The notes under the pieces were generated by a model. That model was not told the DNA's origin, searched no databases, and saw only the letters and a program-made list of their open reading frames with translations. The position numbers and the translations under genes were made by a program. A DNA stretch of 64,000 nt, taken from positions 56,222,399 to 56,286,398 of the forward strand of contig OX411552.1 in NCBI GenBank assembly GCA_948146395.1. The letters run 5' to 3'. This DNA comes from Fragum whitleyi. Lineage: Eukaryota > Mollusca > Bivalvia > Cardiida > Cardiidae. Below are positions 1 to 10,179 of this stretch, piece by piece; the stretch's first letter is position 1, and each line of letters begins with the position of its first letter.

Positions 1-857
1 CTCTAGTAGAATTCTTTCAATTGCACTATTGAGGACTATTATTTATATATTTCATTGCAAATAATCCTCAGATTGGGGAAATCGAAGAATATATAATTTA
101 GAATATCATTACAACCTCAAAAGTAAGAGAAAAGGTTTATTGTTCAAAATATTACATCCCCATCTTGGTTATTTGAACGGCTTTGACAAGGTTAAATTAT
201 TGCGAACCAAATTTCACACATCTTTGTGTCACTTAAATATCGTGCATACCGCTTGATTAAAAGCTTTGATCGCATATTGCAGATATACGAGGGTTATCGA
301 CAAATACGTGTTACTTTCAAATTGAACCCTTGCAGTTTGAGTGCCTAGAAATGAAGTAAGTGATTTCATACAGTAGGACTCTGTCGATCGGAATCACCTT
401 TTACTTTGATCGGAGAACGTTCATAACACGCGTTTTTGACCGTCACGTGACATTTTATTAATAGTTAAAATCAACTGATGTATCAAGATAAAATTCAATG
501 ATATAAAGAATCGGTAAAAGAAGGCCTTCCCCTCGGTTGCATTGTTATGTATATTTGACTTAAAAGTACGCAATAACTCTATTGAAAATCTCAGAGGGAT
601 TCAGATAATTTCAAATATTTTTTTAAGCGTGAAATTAAGGTAATTTTCACTCTTTCCGTTCCGTTTATTAGACCCTTTATGGCGTTTTCTTGGCGAAGCA
701 AAATGACACGCTTCAATTCTATGCCTTTAGTACATGTAATTTCAGAGTTCTCACATTATTAAAAAGAGATTCCCGACGAGGAATCGGAAGCCACTTCAAT
801 TATTTCCTCCATAGAAGCCTTAAAAGTAATGGTCATCACTGATCTGAAACAGGAGCT
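1..857. other. AT-rich flank downstream of gene A, nothing recognised
   Basis: I see no splice-supported exon, tandem monomer or inverted-repeat element here. There are only short open frames. Confidence 0.5.
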
Positions 858-867
858 TTTATTTATT
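858..867 (-). promoter_or_regulatory. Candidate polyadenylation signals of gene A
   Basis: Two overlapping AATAAA hexamers on the minus strand, about 60-70 nt beyond the TAA stop of gene A. This is a usual position for a short 3' UTR. Motif match only. Confidence 0.4.
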
Positions 868-928
868 TAAGTGACAAAATCAGGAAAGGCGCGGAGTACT
901 GTGTCAAAATTTATAAAGATAAGCCATT

Positions 929-1146
929 TTAAAGTCCATCGTATCTTCTTTCACAAATATAGCTATATTTCATTTCTGTGCAATGTTGGTCGTTAAGTTT
1001 ATAATCCATCGATCTGCGCATCCTCGCGCAATTAAGGCCCACGTCTTTATAAGATCTCCATATGTCATATCCCATAGGTTGTAAAAATCCATACGATGTT
1101 CGCCATTCAGTAAGTTTAATCCGCTTCACGTCGATCCAGTAATCCT
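929..1146 (-). CDS. Gene A exon 5: C-terminal half of C-type-lectin-like domain, with stop
   Basis: Terminal exon. The acceptor reads TTTTCTTTTCAG just before 1146 and TAA is at 929-931. Its first two bases complete a Glu codon started by exon 4. The peptide shows the CTLD hallmarks YWIDVKRI (WIG-like strand), EWRTSYG, QPMGYDIW, NCARM, LNDQHC and YSYICERR, which gives the usual last three cysteines. The carbohydrate motif position reads QPM rather than EPN or QPD, and the WND position reads LND, so classic Ca2+-dependent sugar binding may be altered. Identity to gene B exon 5 is clear along the whole length. Two AATAAA signals lie downstream at 858-867. Confidence 0.78.
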
Positions 1147-1789
1147 CTGAAAAGAAAAGCACGGATATAAAGGTAGTCCGTTCCAAATGAAATGAAAAAA
1201 ACAACAACAAAAAAAAACGTTTTCTCGGTTGTGCTTTTCATTTGGAGTACAGGAGGTAGATAGTGACGTAGTATTTTTGTCATAGATTACGTAATTGTAG
1301 TACTCAATCATAAGAACCCATACATTTTAAAGGAAGTTAGGTAATTTCATTACTTAAAATCTTAGACAAAAGTACTGCAAGCGAGTGTGAAGGCCCGAGT
1401 GCATGCGGGTCGATGGGGGGGGGGGGTCTAATGCTTACCAAACCGCTTTTAGTATAACCTTGCCTTGGACAAATAAGATAAACTGAATAAAAACAATGAC
1501 TAATTTATTTTCGCCCTAAACAATATTGCCGATATGATAAATATAGCATATTGATTCAGTGATCATCAATTACCAAAAGTATTAAACAGTCATCTATCAA
1601 CAGATAAAAAAACGAAACTGCGCCGAGTTTTCTTTTTTTTTTATCTATTTTAGATGACAAGTTTATAAATTCGGTATCTTATGAGAACAAATTCGATAGT
1701 CTATTTATAATATCACCTGAAGTTATGCGATATATCGAAGAAAATTCGGATATTTATCGATTAATGTTATTCTGCGAAACATTTTCAAA

Positions 1790-1950
1790 CTGACGTCATC
1801 AAATGTATTATGACGTAATTTTCACAACGAAAATATAACGTTGCCATGTGATCTTAGCTCATTTGCATAGCTATTCCATTTGTTTAATACCACCCGCGTA
1901 TTATCAAAATATTCCACGGTGTCTTTCCACTCCCGCGACGTAGGTCTTTG
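1790..1950 (+). repeat. Dispersed repeat, copy 1 (AAAATATAACGTTGCC family)
   Basis: It shares ATGACGTAATTTT, AAAATATAACGTTGCC, a TTTGCATAGCTATT block and AATATTCCACGG with copies at 21985-22100 and 49385-49515. The unit is about 150 bp and contains an octamer-like ATTTGCAT. The class is unknown. Confidence 0.5.
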
Positions 1951-2090
1951 TCCTGAAGGCTCTATAGCAGCTTGTTATAAGATGTGGATACGGGGCGCTC
2001 GGGAACAGAGGTACAAATACATTTTTATATACTGTCTGTTTGCTTATTTGCTTAAATATCCCCAATTCAAGACAACAATCATTAATTTTA

Positions 2091-3276
2091 AGTTCACCTG
2101 AGCACATCGTGCTCAGGGTGAGCTTTTGTGATCATTGAATGTCCGTCGTGCGGTGTGTGTCTCCCGTCGTGCGTTGTCATCCGCTAACACTTTAAGTGTT
2201 AACACTCTAGAGGCCACAAATATTATCCAATCTTCTTGAAACTTGGTCAGACTGTTGGTCAGCTCACAAGGATGAACCTTATTGAAAATGGGAAGGATCC
2301 ATTCCATATCATTAGAAAAGGGGCCTTTATGACAACTCTCTTGTTTACACTTTAAAGGCAACAAATATGGCCCAATCTTCATGAAACTTGGTCAGAATGT
2401 ATGCAAGGTCACAAAGATGCACCCTATTGAAAATTGGAAGGATCCATGCCATATCACCAGAAAAGGGGCCTTTATGATAATTTTCTTGTTTACACTCTAG
2501 AGGCCACAAATATGGCCGAATCTTCATGAACATTAGCCAGAATGTTCGCCAGGTCACAAAGATGGTTCCTCTTTGAAAATTGGAAGGATCCATACCATAT
2601 CACAGGAAAAGGGGCACTAATGACAATTTTCTTGTCAACACTCCAGAGGCCATAAATATGGCCCAATCTTTATGAAACTTGGTCAGAATGTTGGCCAGGT
2701 CACAAGAATTAAACCCTTAGAAAGTTGGAAGGTTCAATGTCATATCTTGGAAAAGGGGGGCTTCATAAAATTTCCCTTGATTACACTCTAGAAGCCACAA
2801 ATATGGCCCAAAATTCATGAAACTTGGTCAGAATATTCAAAAGGACACAAGCATTATCCTTTTTAAATAGGGAAGGATCCATGCCAATTCACGGGAAAAG
2901 GGCCTAAGTGACAATTTTCTTCTGTACTCTAGAGATGTATTAAGTAAGGCCCAAACTATTTGAAATTTGGTCAGAATATGTATAAGGTCACAAAGATGAA
3001 GCCTATAGAAAATTGGAAAGATCCCTGTCGTTTCTTAGGACAAGGGGCCTTGATGAAGATTTTATATATTTCCCGTTAGTTTCATTGCATACGCTTATGT
3101 TCAAATAAGGTCTGTGTCAAGGCATATCGTTTTTACAAAAAAGTGAAGGAAACCATTTGACCATAATCTTTGTTGAAAACATTCTTGTTGACATCTACCT
3201 CTTTAATTGATGTGATGTCCCAGAGGTCAAACAGACTTGGATGAGCGATCTAGGACCATCACGGTTCTCTTGTTAC
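2091..3276 (-). mobile_element. Hairpin-ended GCTCACCT element, about 170 bp monomers (full)
   Basis: It begins TTCACCTGAGCAC with a GAGCACatcGTGCTC hairpin and ends GAGCGATCTAGGACCATC then CTCTTGTT. In between are about six divergent copies of a roughly 170 bp unit containing AAAAGGGGCCTTTATGACA, CTCTAGAGGCCACAAATATG and TTCATGAAACTTGGTCAGAA. It lies in intron 4 of gene A. There is no coding capacity. It appears to be a non-autonomous transposable element. Confidence 0.75.
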
Positions 3277-3640
3277 CAATCTAAGATTTTTTTCTTACAG
3301 ATAATCATGATCTATCCCATTGGAAATTAATCTCCCGAAAGAATTTATTTAGAGACATTATTCTTTATACATCTATTGAATCGGAACCGAAAAATATTTA
3401 TATTTCATGTTTATTTGATTTATGTCCATTTTGTACACTTCTTTGTACCTGGATGTAAAAAAATGTTCTGTTCTGTTCGGTTATATTATAAATTGACAAT
3501 ATTATCACTAATAATGTATAATGCCCACGCGATAACCGCGTTATTGTATATAAATACTGGGTCAATCCATGTTATAAGAAACACTGTTCAATTTAATCAG
3601 TGTTCTTTATTATACTGAAAAAACATGCTCTAGTTTATCT

Positions 3641-3712
3641 GAGTTGCGTAGTCGAGTGGATAAGGACGACAGAATATAGAGCAAGCGGATCGAGTTCGAT
3701 CCTGCATTGCGA
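3641..3712 (+). repeat. tRNA-like sequence, probably a SINE head or decayed tRNA
   Basis: It has an A-box-like TAGTCGAGTGG and a B-box-like GAGTTCGATCC at tRNA spacing. The ends GTTGCGT and TTGCGAC can form a weak acceptor stem (six of seven pairs including G-U), but the anticodon and T stems do not pair well. It is therefore not called as a functional tRNA. Confidence 0.4.
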
Positions 3713-3927
3713 CATATTTTTTTTTCCAATTCCAGACCAAAGGCAACTGTTTCATAATTCGATATTTTGTCGCATAGAATTGATATTCTTTCTCCGAACT
3801 GTCGTATCCCGTATATTTAATCATATAATACACATCTATAAAATAAAGAAATGAATAGAAAACAAAATTTTCAGCGTGTATTTGATGGTTAAAAAAAAAC
3901 TTAATTTTCTCGACACAACAACAAAAT

Positions 3928-4015
3928 CTGGTGCTGACAGGATACGAACCGGGAGCGTCTTGGTATAAACCAGTCAACAGTCTAGCATGCGTATCCACTG
4001 AGCCATCACAGTCAT
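3928..4015 (-). repeat. tRNA-like sequence on the opposite strand
   Basis: The minus strand reads TGATGGCTCAGTGGATACG (A box) and CCCGGTTCGTATCC (B box) about 45 nt later. It is tRNA-derived, probably a SINE head. It faces the tRNA-like unit at 3641-3712. Confidence 0.4.
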
Positions 4016-4589
4016 TTACAAACGTCACAGTATTTTAATTCTATTAAATCAGGTTGTGTACAGGGAGTTCATTTTTTCGATAAGTAACCTGCACTACCTA
4101 TAGAAAATATCGATACAACCGTGTTAATGTTAGCATTATCGCGTTCAATTTATAGTTTGACTTATTTAATTATCGTCTACAAAAAGTTTAAAGTGAATGA
4201 ACAAGAGTAGACGTTGAATACTCGTAAAGTGTAATTAGTTTTTTCGACCGTGAAAATCGATTTTTTGCGTACACCTTCTCTTTATGGTCGGGGCTTTGAT
4301 GTGATCTCGTGCGAGTCTGGTGATTTAATGTTTCTAAACATATATATGTGACAACATTCCACGGAGTAGATTTTCAAAAGTTTTATTTTTTCACGGTGTT
4401 GCCATGGCAACGAAAGTTCCATATACATTGTAGATTGCTATTCTGTGAACCATTTTAAAAGCGTTTGACCTAGAGATCACTCCTCTGAAGTTTGTTTGAA
4501 AATCTGATAGATAGTTTAAGGGTCGAATGAATAGTTTAAAATTGTGAACGGCGGACACCTGTCAGATCACAATAGCTCATCTTTGGAAC

Positions 4590-4690
4590 TTCGTGCTCAA
4601 TGAATGAATAAATGAATGAATGGAACGTTGAGGGAGCGATTTTGAATAGTTTTAATCGGAATGAATGACAATGACATCATGTTCTCAATC
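4590..4690 (+). repeat. Degenerate MITE-1 right-arm fragment
   Basis: It contains GAATGAATGAATGGAACG, GAGGGAGCGATTTTGAATAG and AATCGGAATGAATG, which also occur in the right arms of the AACATCGTGAAATTGAC family. The terminus is lost. Confidence 0.35.
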
Positions 4691-5274
4691 GTAGGACTAT
4701 CTTTCAAGAAAGATATTTAACTTGAAATGTTTGGTAAAGGGTCTAGTTTAAAAGTGACTTGCAATATATCATAGGTTTTATCCTGTGGTTTGGAAGATTG
4801 TCAAGAAATTTAGTGTTGGGGTTTTTTTATGTAAAAACCGGGATCCCAATTCATTTTCCTCAAGATCAAGTAAAGTACAAATGTACTTTGGAAGACAGGG
4901 ATTAGACAATGCGTCATGCCAATTATGAAAGTGCTCAAGGCTTACGGCTTGAGAGAAGATTTTTATTTCTTTTTTTTTTTCATTCCCTTGCCATGACATT
5001 CAGAGTACTCTATGGTCTCCAATTATGTGATTCTATTCGTTGTTTCATCGAAGGATCAGTTCTTTTGTTGTTGTTGTTGGAGAATGGAACGAAATCATTT
5101 TGGCTTCGATCTTCTTACACTCACCCGGAAAAAAAAGCTTCTCGTTAATCCAAGACACCTTAGGTATTGTACTTTAAATCGTTAATCAATAATGAATTTC
5201 GATGGTTTATCGAAAAAATAAATGTAGAATATCACTTGATAATCTTACCGCTAAACACGTTAAGTTAAATATAT

Positions 5275-5460
5275 ATACAGTCAAACCTGTCTCAGCGGCC
5301 ACCTGTATTCAGCAAGCAACCTGTCTTAAGCAAGCGGCCACCAAGTGCCTAAAAGAACCATTTGCACTAAAGTTGACCTGTATTTAGCAAGCACCTGTCT
5401 TAAGGAAGCACTTTTTAAATGTCCCTTAGGTGCTTGCTTAAGACAGGTTTGACTATATAT
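5275..5460. mobile_element. Short TA-flanked MITE with CAGTCAAACCTGTCT termini
   Basis: The left end TACAGTCAAACCTGTCT is mirrored by AGACAGGTTTGACTATA at the right end. The inner arms carry AAGCAAGC/GCTTGCTT and repeated CACCTGT. The length of about 180 bp and the TA flanks fit a Tc1/mariner-type MITE. Confidence 0.65.
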
Positions 5461-5841
5461 AAACCAAAAACGACACTAGAAATCATATTAATAACGTGCC
5501 AACCGGTTTCGCTTTCTAGTGTCGGTTTTTGTTTTATTTATATAATTCTTGTTATGGTTTACTTGGATTTATATTTATTGTACCGTTTTTTTTCATTTTA
5601 TACTTTTTGGCTTTATCTAAGCGGAACCCAATAAACAAATCACAATGACGTCATACTGATGTCGCCAAGTAATCACATACAAGACTGGCTTAAAGTACGC
5701 GCTTTTCTCCAATAGATTAACACTCTTATGTGTTGGAATAATTGTTTGTTATTCGTAAAAGATCATGAAACTCGTGAAAACATAGTGTTGTTGTTGTTCA
5801 CTCCAGGAAATAAAAATCTTTCGTACGCTGAAACAAACGAT

Positions 5842-6284
5842 TACAGTTAACAACATCGTGAATTTAACAAGGTGATTGACTTTGGAATGATTTTAGAATG
5901 AAACTCAATGAGTACGATGAGTGACTTTTGAGTGAAATCAAAGGGGGGGGCAATCTTATATCGCTAATTTTGTTCAAACCAAACAAATTTAGCTAAATTT
6001 ATTTCCTCCCTTTAATAAAATTCGCGTAAAAGTTCTATAATAAGCTTTCTATTTCTTCAAGAACCAATCAAATGCTTTCTACTTCAATTATTTCAGTGAA
6101 ATCGCAATTTTGTCTAAATATATTTATTTTGAATGTAGCTATTGATCTTATCTTTTTTCAGTCATTTTTATAGTGTTTTTCAATGGTTTAAGCCAGTTTC
6201 TGGAGTGAATGGTGGAGCGCTAAGTGAGTGATATTGAATTGCTTTCCTCGGAGTGAATGTCAATTTCACGATGTTACTAACTGT
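5842..6284. mobile_element. MITE-1 copy (TACAGTTAACAACATCGTGAA ends)
   Basis: The left end CAGTTAACAACATCGTGAA and the right end TTCACGATGTTACTAACTG form terminal inverted repeats of about 20 bp. Inside are TGAGTGA motifs, ATCGCTAATTTTGTTC and an inverted partner. Other copies or fragments lie at 50840-51247, 61263-61641, 53085-53224, 37255-37345, 45905-46047 and 59050-59215. Confidence 0.7.
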
Positions 6285-6452
6285 GTCCCTTATTTAACAA
6301 CAAGGGTTCTACCTTTTTTCCCCGAATAAATTTCTATGAAGGCGACCCATTTCGATTTGCTGTAGATTACAAAAACTTTTACTTTTGTTCGTGAGCATTA
6401 TAGACAACATCTGTAAATTAAACCAGAGAAAAGAAAACAGACCAATCCGTGT

Positions 6453-7368
6453 TATAGTCCGTTTGACATCTATATGGACCAACATTTCGCCGAAAATCTC
6501 AGAAATTAATAAATGAAACGCATATTTTTCTTGTCATATCATTTTTTCCAGCTAATACCATGACGAATTTTGTTTTTCAGAATTTTTAAAAGTAAAATAA
6601 TGATTTTGCCCGTCCGTCTACATGTTAACTTTCAGTATTCCATACCTACTTGTTACTGTATTAAACGGAACAGCGAATTGTATAACCAAAAAATAGTACT
6701 GATTTGCATAGGGGCCGAGTCAAAAGAGTAAGATTTTAAGTGAATTGTATTACTATAAAATCGAGTTTTTCAATATAATTAAGTTTGTCTAAGATTTTTG
6801 CTACCGTTTGATATCAAATCTGTGTATATTCTCTCTTTCTTCAGAAACTGCTTGACCAGATAATTGATTATTGATTTTGTTCATTCTGAGATGAACCCTA
6901 TATTTTTATGTTAAGACCAATCAAAAATCATTATTAAACGAAGTAGTTGGGAATTTCACGAGGAAAACTTGATGAAAAGGCGAGTACTAACGGTAAAAAT
7001 CACGTGTTATTTAAGTTTAAGATGACATGACCGTCAATATGCTAATTAGCATGTCCAAATAAGGAACAATGGACATTTCATCTGTCAAAAGTTTAGTATA
7101 AAACCACGTGTTTACTATTTATGTTGACATTTTCTTACCATTGAACAGCCTCCAACACCCCTCGTATTTAAGAACGGATAATGCGAAAATATTAACATTA
7201 ACTAGATAGACAAAATCATTATTTTGAAATCATTTTATTTTCAAAAAATATTTTTTGGAATGGTATTGAGCTGAAATTAAGATTTTACTACATACAAATC
7301 CTATATTCAAACGCAATTTTATGTAATTGATGAAGAGGTTGGTCCATATATAAGTCAAACGGACTATA
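6453..7368. mobile_element. About 0.92 kb non-autonomous DNA transposon with roughly 32 bp TIRs
   Basis: The left end ATAGTCCGTTTGACATCTAT then ATGGACCAAC is repeated inverted at the right end (GTTGGTCCATATATAAGTC then AAACGGACTAT). TA dinucleotides flank both ends. The interior is AT-rich without a transposase and holds a 14 nt palindrome ATGCTAATTAGCAT near 7038. It lies in intron 4 of gene A. Confidence 0.65.
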
Positions 7369-7453
7369 ATGCTGTTTTTCATCACTCGAAAGATTGCGTG
7401 ATGAAAGCTTTCCATCAAAAGGCGGTTAATTTATTTAAAAAAAACTCATTTAC

Positions 7454-7581
7454 CTTTGCTTGATGCAAGTATTCCTCGATAGAATTCGAGCTTTTGTAGA
7501 GAGAAAATCGTCGTTAGGTTTGCATTGTCCAGTTTGCAATTTCTTAGAGCCGTTGATTGGTTCACACGGATGTTTACGATT
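7454..7581 (-). CDS. Gene A exon 4: N-terminal half of C-type-lectin-like domain
   Basis: Internal exon of 128 nt, the same length as gene B exon 4. The acceptor is TTTTACAG before 7581 and the donor is AAAG|GTAAAT at 7454/7453. The peptide begins IVNIRVNQSTALRNC and continues ANLTTIFSLQKLEFYRG. This corresponds to the first cysteine and the helix region of a CTLD (pattern A-L-x-x-C ... A-N-L). It is phase 2 at the start and phase 1 at the end, which joins exactly to exons 3 and 5. The translated match to 42096-42223 is high. Confidence 0.75.
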
Positions 7582-7796
7582 CTGTAAAAAAAATAAAGAG
7601 ATGATGTCACGCTCGTGCTGCTTGACATTGATAGTTAATTATTATTCAAACAAAGTGGCAAATTGTCTTAAGAAACGCCCGTTTCTGATTGATGTCAAAG
7701 TATGAAAAGGGGCATAACTAAAACATCTTAGCTAGCTAGACTAAATGATGTTGTGCAATACATTTGCATTTTCAAGAGAAACATACGTGCAAAGTT

Positions 7797-8100
7797 GCGA
7801 GTAATCCGGGTAGCTGTCTACATATGGTGGTCGGTAGCGCATCGGCATCCCAATCACGATGTCATGGGATCGATCCTAAAAGTCGGCACTCATCCTTTCC
7901 GACAATTTGTCTTCTACCTCTTAGTGGATAATCTTTGACCTATGTGGGACAGCAGTTTGAGGCTAGTAAAGATGTTAATGGTGGTACTGGTGTGAGAAAT
8001 ACAAGGAATCTATTGTAAGGTGCTCCAGTCATAGCGATCTAACTGCATAGTTGTTAAAAGCACCGAAAACTACATTCAAACAAAAAATCAAGTCAATCAG
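7797..8100 (+). mobile_element. tRNA-derived SINE of molluscan type
   Basis: It has a tRNA-like head with a B box (GGGATCGATCC) near 7866. A conserved body follows with GACAGCAGTTTGAGGCTAG, TTAATGGTGGTACTGGTGTG, AGAAATACAAGGAATC and GGTGCTCCAGTC. This body is widespread in molluscan SINEs (RUDI/V-SINE-like, from memory; exact family unchecked). A partial reverse copy is at 17978-18148. Confidence 0.7.
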
Positions 8101-8589
8101 ACAATGTGCGACAGACGCTACGGGGTATCACATAGTTTTCGCGTATGGAAATCGGTATACCTAAGGGGAGACCATATATGTATATTTGTATTGGAGAAAT
8201 TATTACAAAAATACATCTAGAGTCACCCCTTGATATCATGGGTTGTCAAGTAAGAACTGTCCTGTGTTTAGGATGACATAACGGTACAAACTACGAACAA
8301 AGGGGAGTTGGGTATAATTTGCAAACAGTTTCCAGACAATACCTCGAGTTAGAGTTTCCAAACAGCCAAGCTGAAAATAGTTCAATAATATAGTGAAGTT
8401 TATTGCTGAAAGTAATCGAATTGATGATGGGAGACTTTTTTTATAGCCAATTTCAATTATCTGGTATATGCAGGCAAGATCTTTCAACATAACATACCAA
8501 TGAATACTATTTGTGTTGTTCTTAATTAATCTTATCGAAATTTATTCTATTTTGATGCAATTAACATGCAATGGTAAAGTCGTTAAAGG

Positions 8590-9335
8590 AGCTTAATTCG
8601 TCGAAGGTTGTTCACGCGTGGCTGTTCCCTTCCAAATTTTTTAAACAACATGAGGTCCATGAGGGCCTTATCGCTCCGCTGGCGTCAACATCTTTAGACT
8701 TTCATTAAATAAAGGTTACTTTAAATGACCCCTTTAACACTCCGAAAATTCTTAAGACCTATTTTATAATGATTAACTGGTTCTGGTCCACATTGCACCA
8801 AAATACTCAATCACAATGAAACGTCATCCCTTTACCTATCTTATTAAAGATAAGGTTCAGAAGGAGATGTCGTTCAAAGATTTCAGGCTCAAAATTAAGC
8901 CCCGCCCTTCCACGCCCATATTAATGGACCATTTAAAATTTTGCAAACAATTTTTGAAAAGAGTAACACAAGGAACATTCTGGTAAAGTTTCATCAAAAT
9001 CTGCCCAGTGATTCAGATAGAGATGTCGTTCAAAGATTTCGGGCTCAAAATAAGCCCCGCCCTGCCACGCCCATATTTATGGGTGGATCAAAATTTCATT
9101 GAACAATTTTTAAAAAGGGTCACCAAATTCATGCCAAGTTTCAATGAAATATGCCCAATGGTTTTGGAGGAGAAGACTTTTAAAGATTTCAAAGTGTAAA
9201 AATGCCACGCCCATATTTGGGGGTCAATCATTTTTTTTAACAATTTAAGAAGAGGGTCACCCGATGATTATTTCTACAAAGTTTCTTTAAAATCTGCCCA
9301 TTTGTTTCGGAGTAGAAGATATTCAAAGACTTATT
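8590..9335 (+). repeat. Tandem monomers of the hairpin-element family (ends missing)
   Basis: Units of about 160 bp repeat GAAGGAGATGTCGTTCAAAG, AAATAAGCCCCGCCCT, CCACGCCCATATTTATGG and ATCTGCCCAGTG. Neither terminal hairpin is present, so this is a truncated copy. Confidence 0.6.
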
Positions 9336-10179
9336 TGCCAAGTTGCAAGCAAATGCCATACAGGCTATTGCTATACTATGTTTTCTCCGAAAACAGCATT
9401 TTCACCGAAAACAGCAGATTCAAAGGTTTGTTTGTGTCTACCTACAAAATATTTATTTTAATTCCATACATTTTTGTTTATGAACTTATTTTTTATTTAA
9501 GTGTCAGAGTTACCTCTGTGGAATGTTTCAATGATTTCATACATTTTTGGATAAATTAACCATAAACTTATTTCGACTGGGCAGATCTTTTAGAACAAGT
9601 ATGAGATATGTTTCAAATCAACCTACTTTTTTATGTTTGACTTTAAACAAGGTAGCAGTGAATAAATTACTTTGAGTTTTGCATGTCAATCAGCATAATA
9701 AATCAAACAAACATGAGTAGATTCTTACTTTATGTTTTTCATTGATAAACGTATAATTTTGTAGAGGATTAAGGTATTAGAAAAAAACAAACAAAAAAAA
9801 ACCTCAACAATGCGAACAAAATAAACACAAAAAAGTGAATGAATTGTACATATTGTGTAAGGAAAACAAAAAATGGCTTTTCTATGGATTGTTTGACAAA
9901 AGGAGTCATCAATCAGTGATATGCACCATACCCTTAACTATTGTCAATTTTTCATTAAAAGGCTCGTAAAATTTAGATTACTCCTGTATTTCTAGTGTTA
10001 ATTTTAAATGTCTTTTTAAAGTCCTTACTGATGGAATAATGTTTTTCAGTTAACACGTGTATATTTATCGTTTGAAGATTAAACATAACATATCAATTTG
10101 GGGACGATTTACACAACCTAGGATAACAGCGGAACATTTTGACTGAGAAAGAGCGCAAAGTTTTCTTAATTTAAGGTTT
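9336..10179. other. AT-rich intron sequence, nothing recognised
   Basis: There are simple A-rich runs near 9781-9830 and no coding or inverted-repeat signal that I can support. Confidence 0.5.

Noticed and set aside
3641..3712. Functional tRNA gene
   Set aside because: A and B boxes are present, but the anticodon and T stems do not pair properly. A SINE head or relic is more likely.
3630..4028. 132-codon minus-strand frame
   Set aside because: It spans both tRNA-like repeats and AT-rich filler. Its composition is not protein-like.
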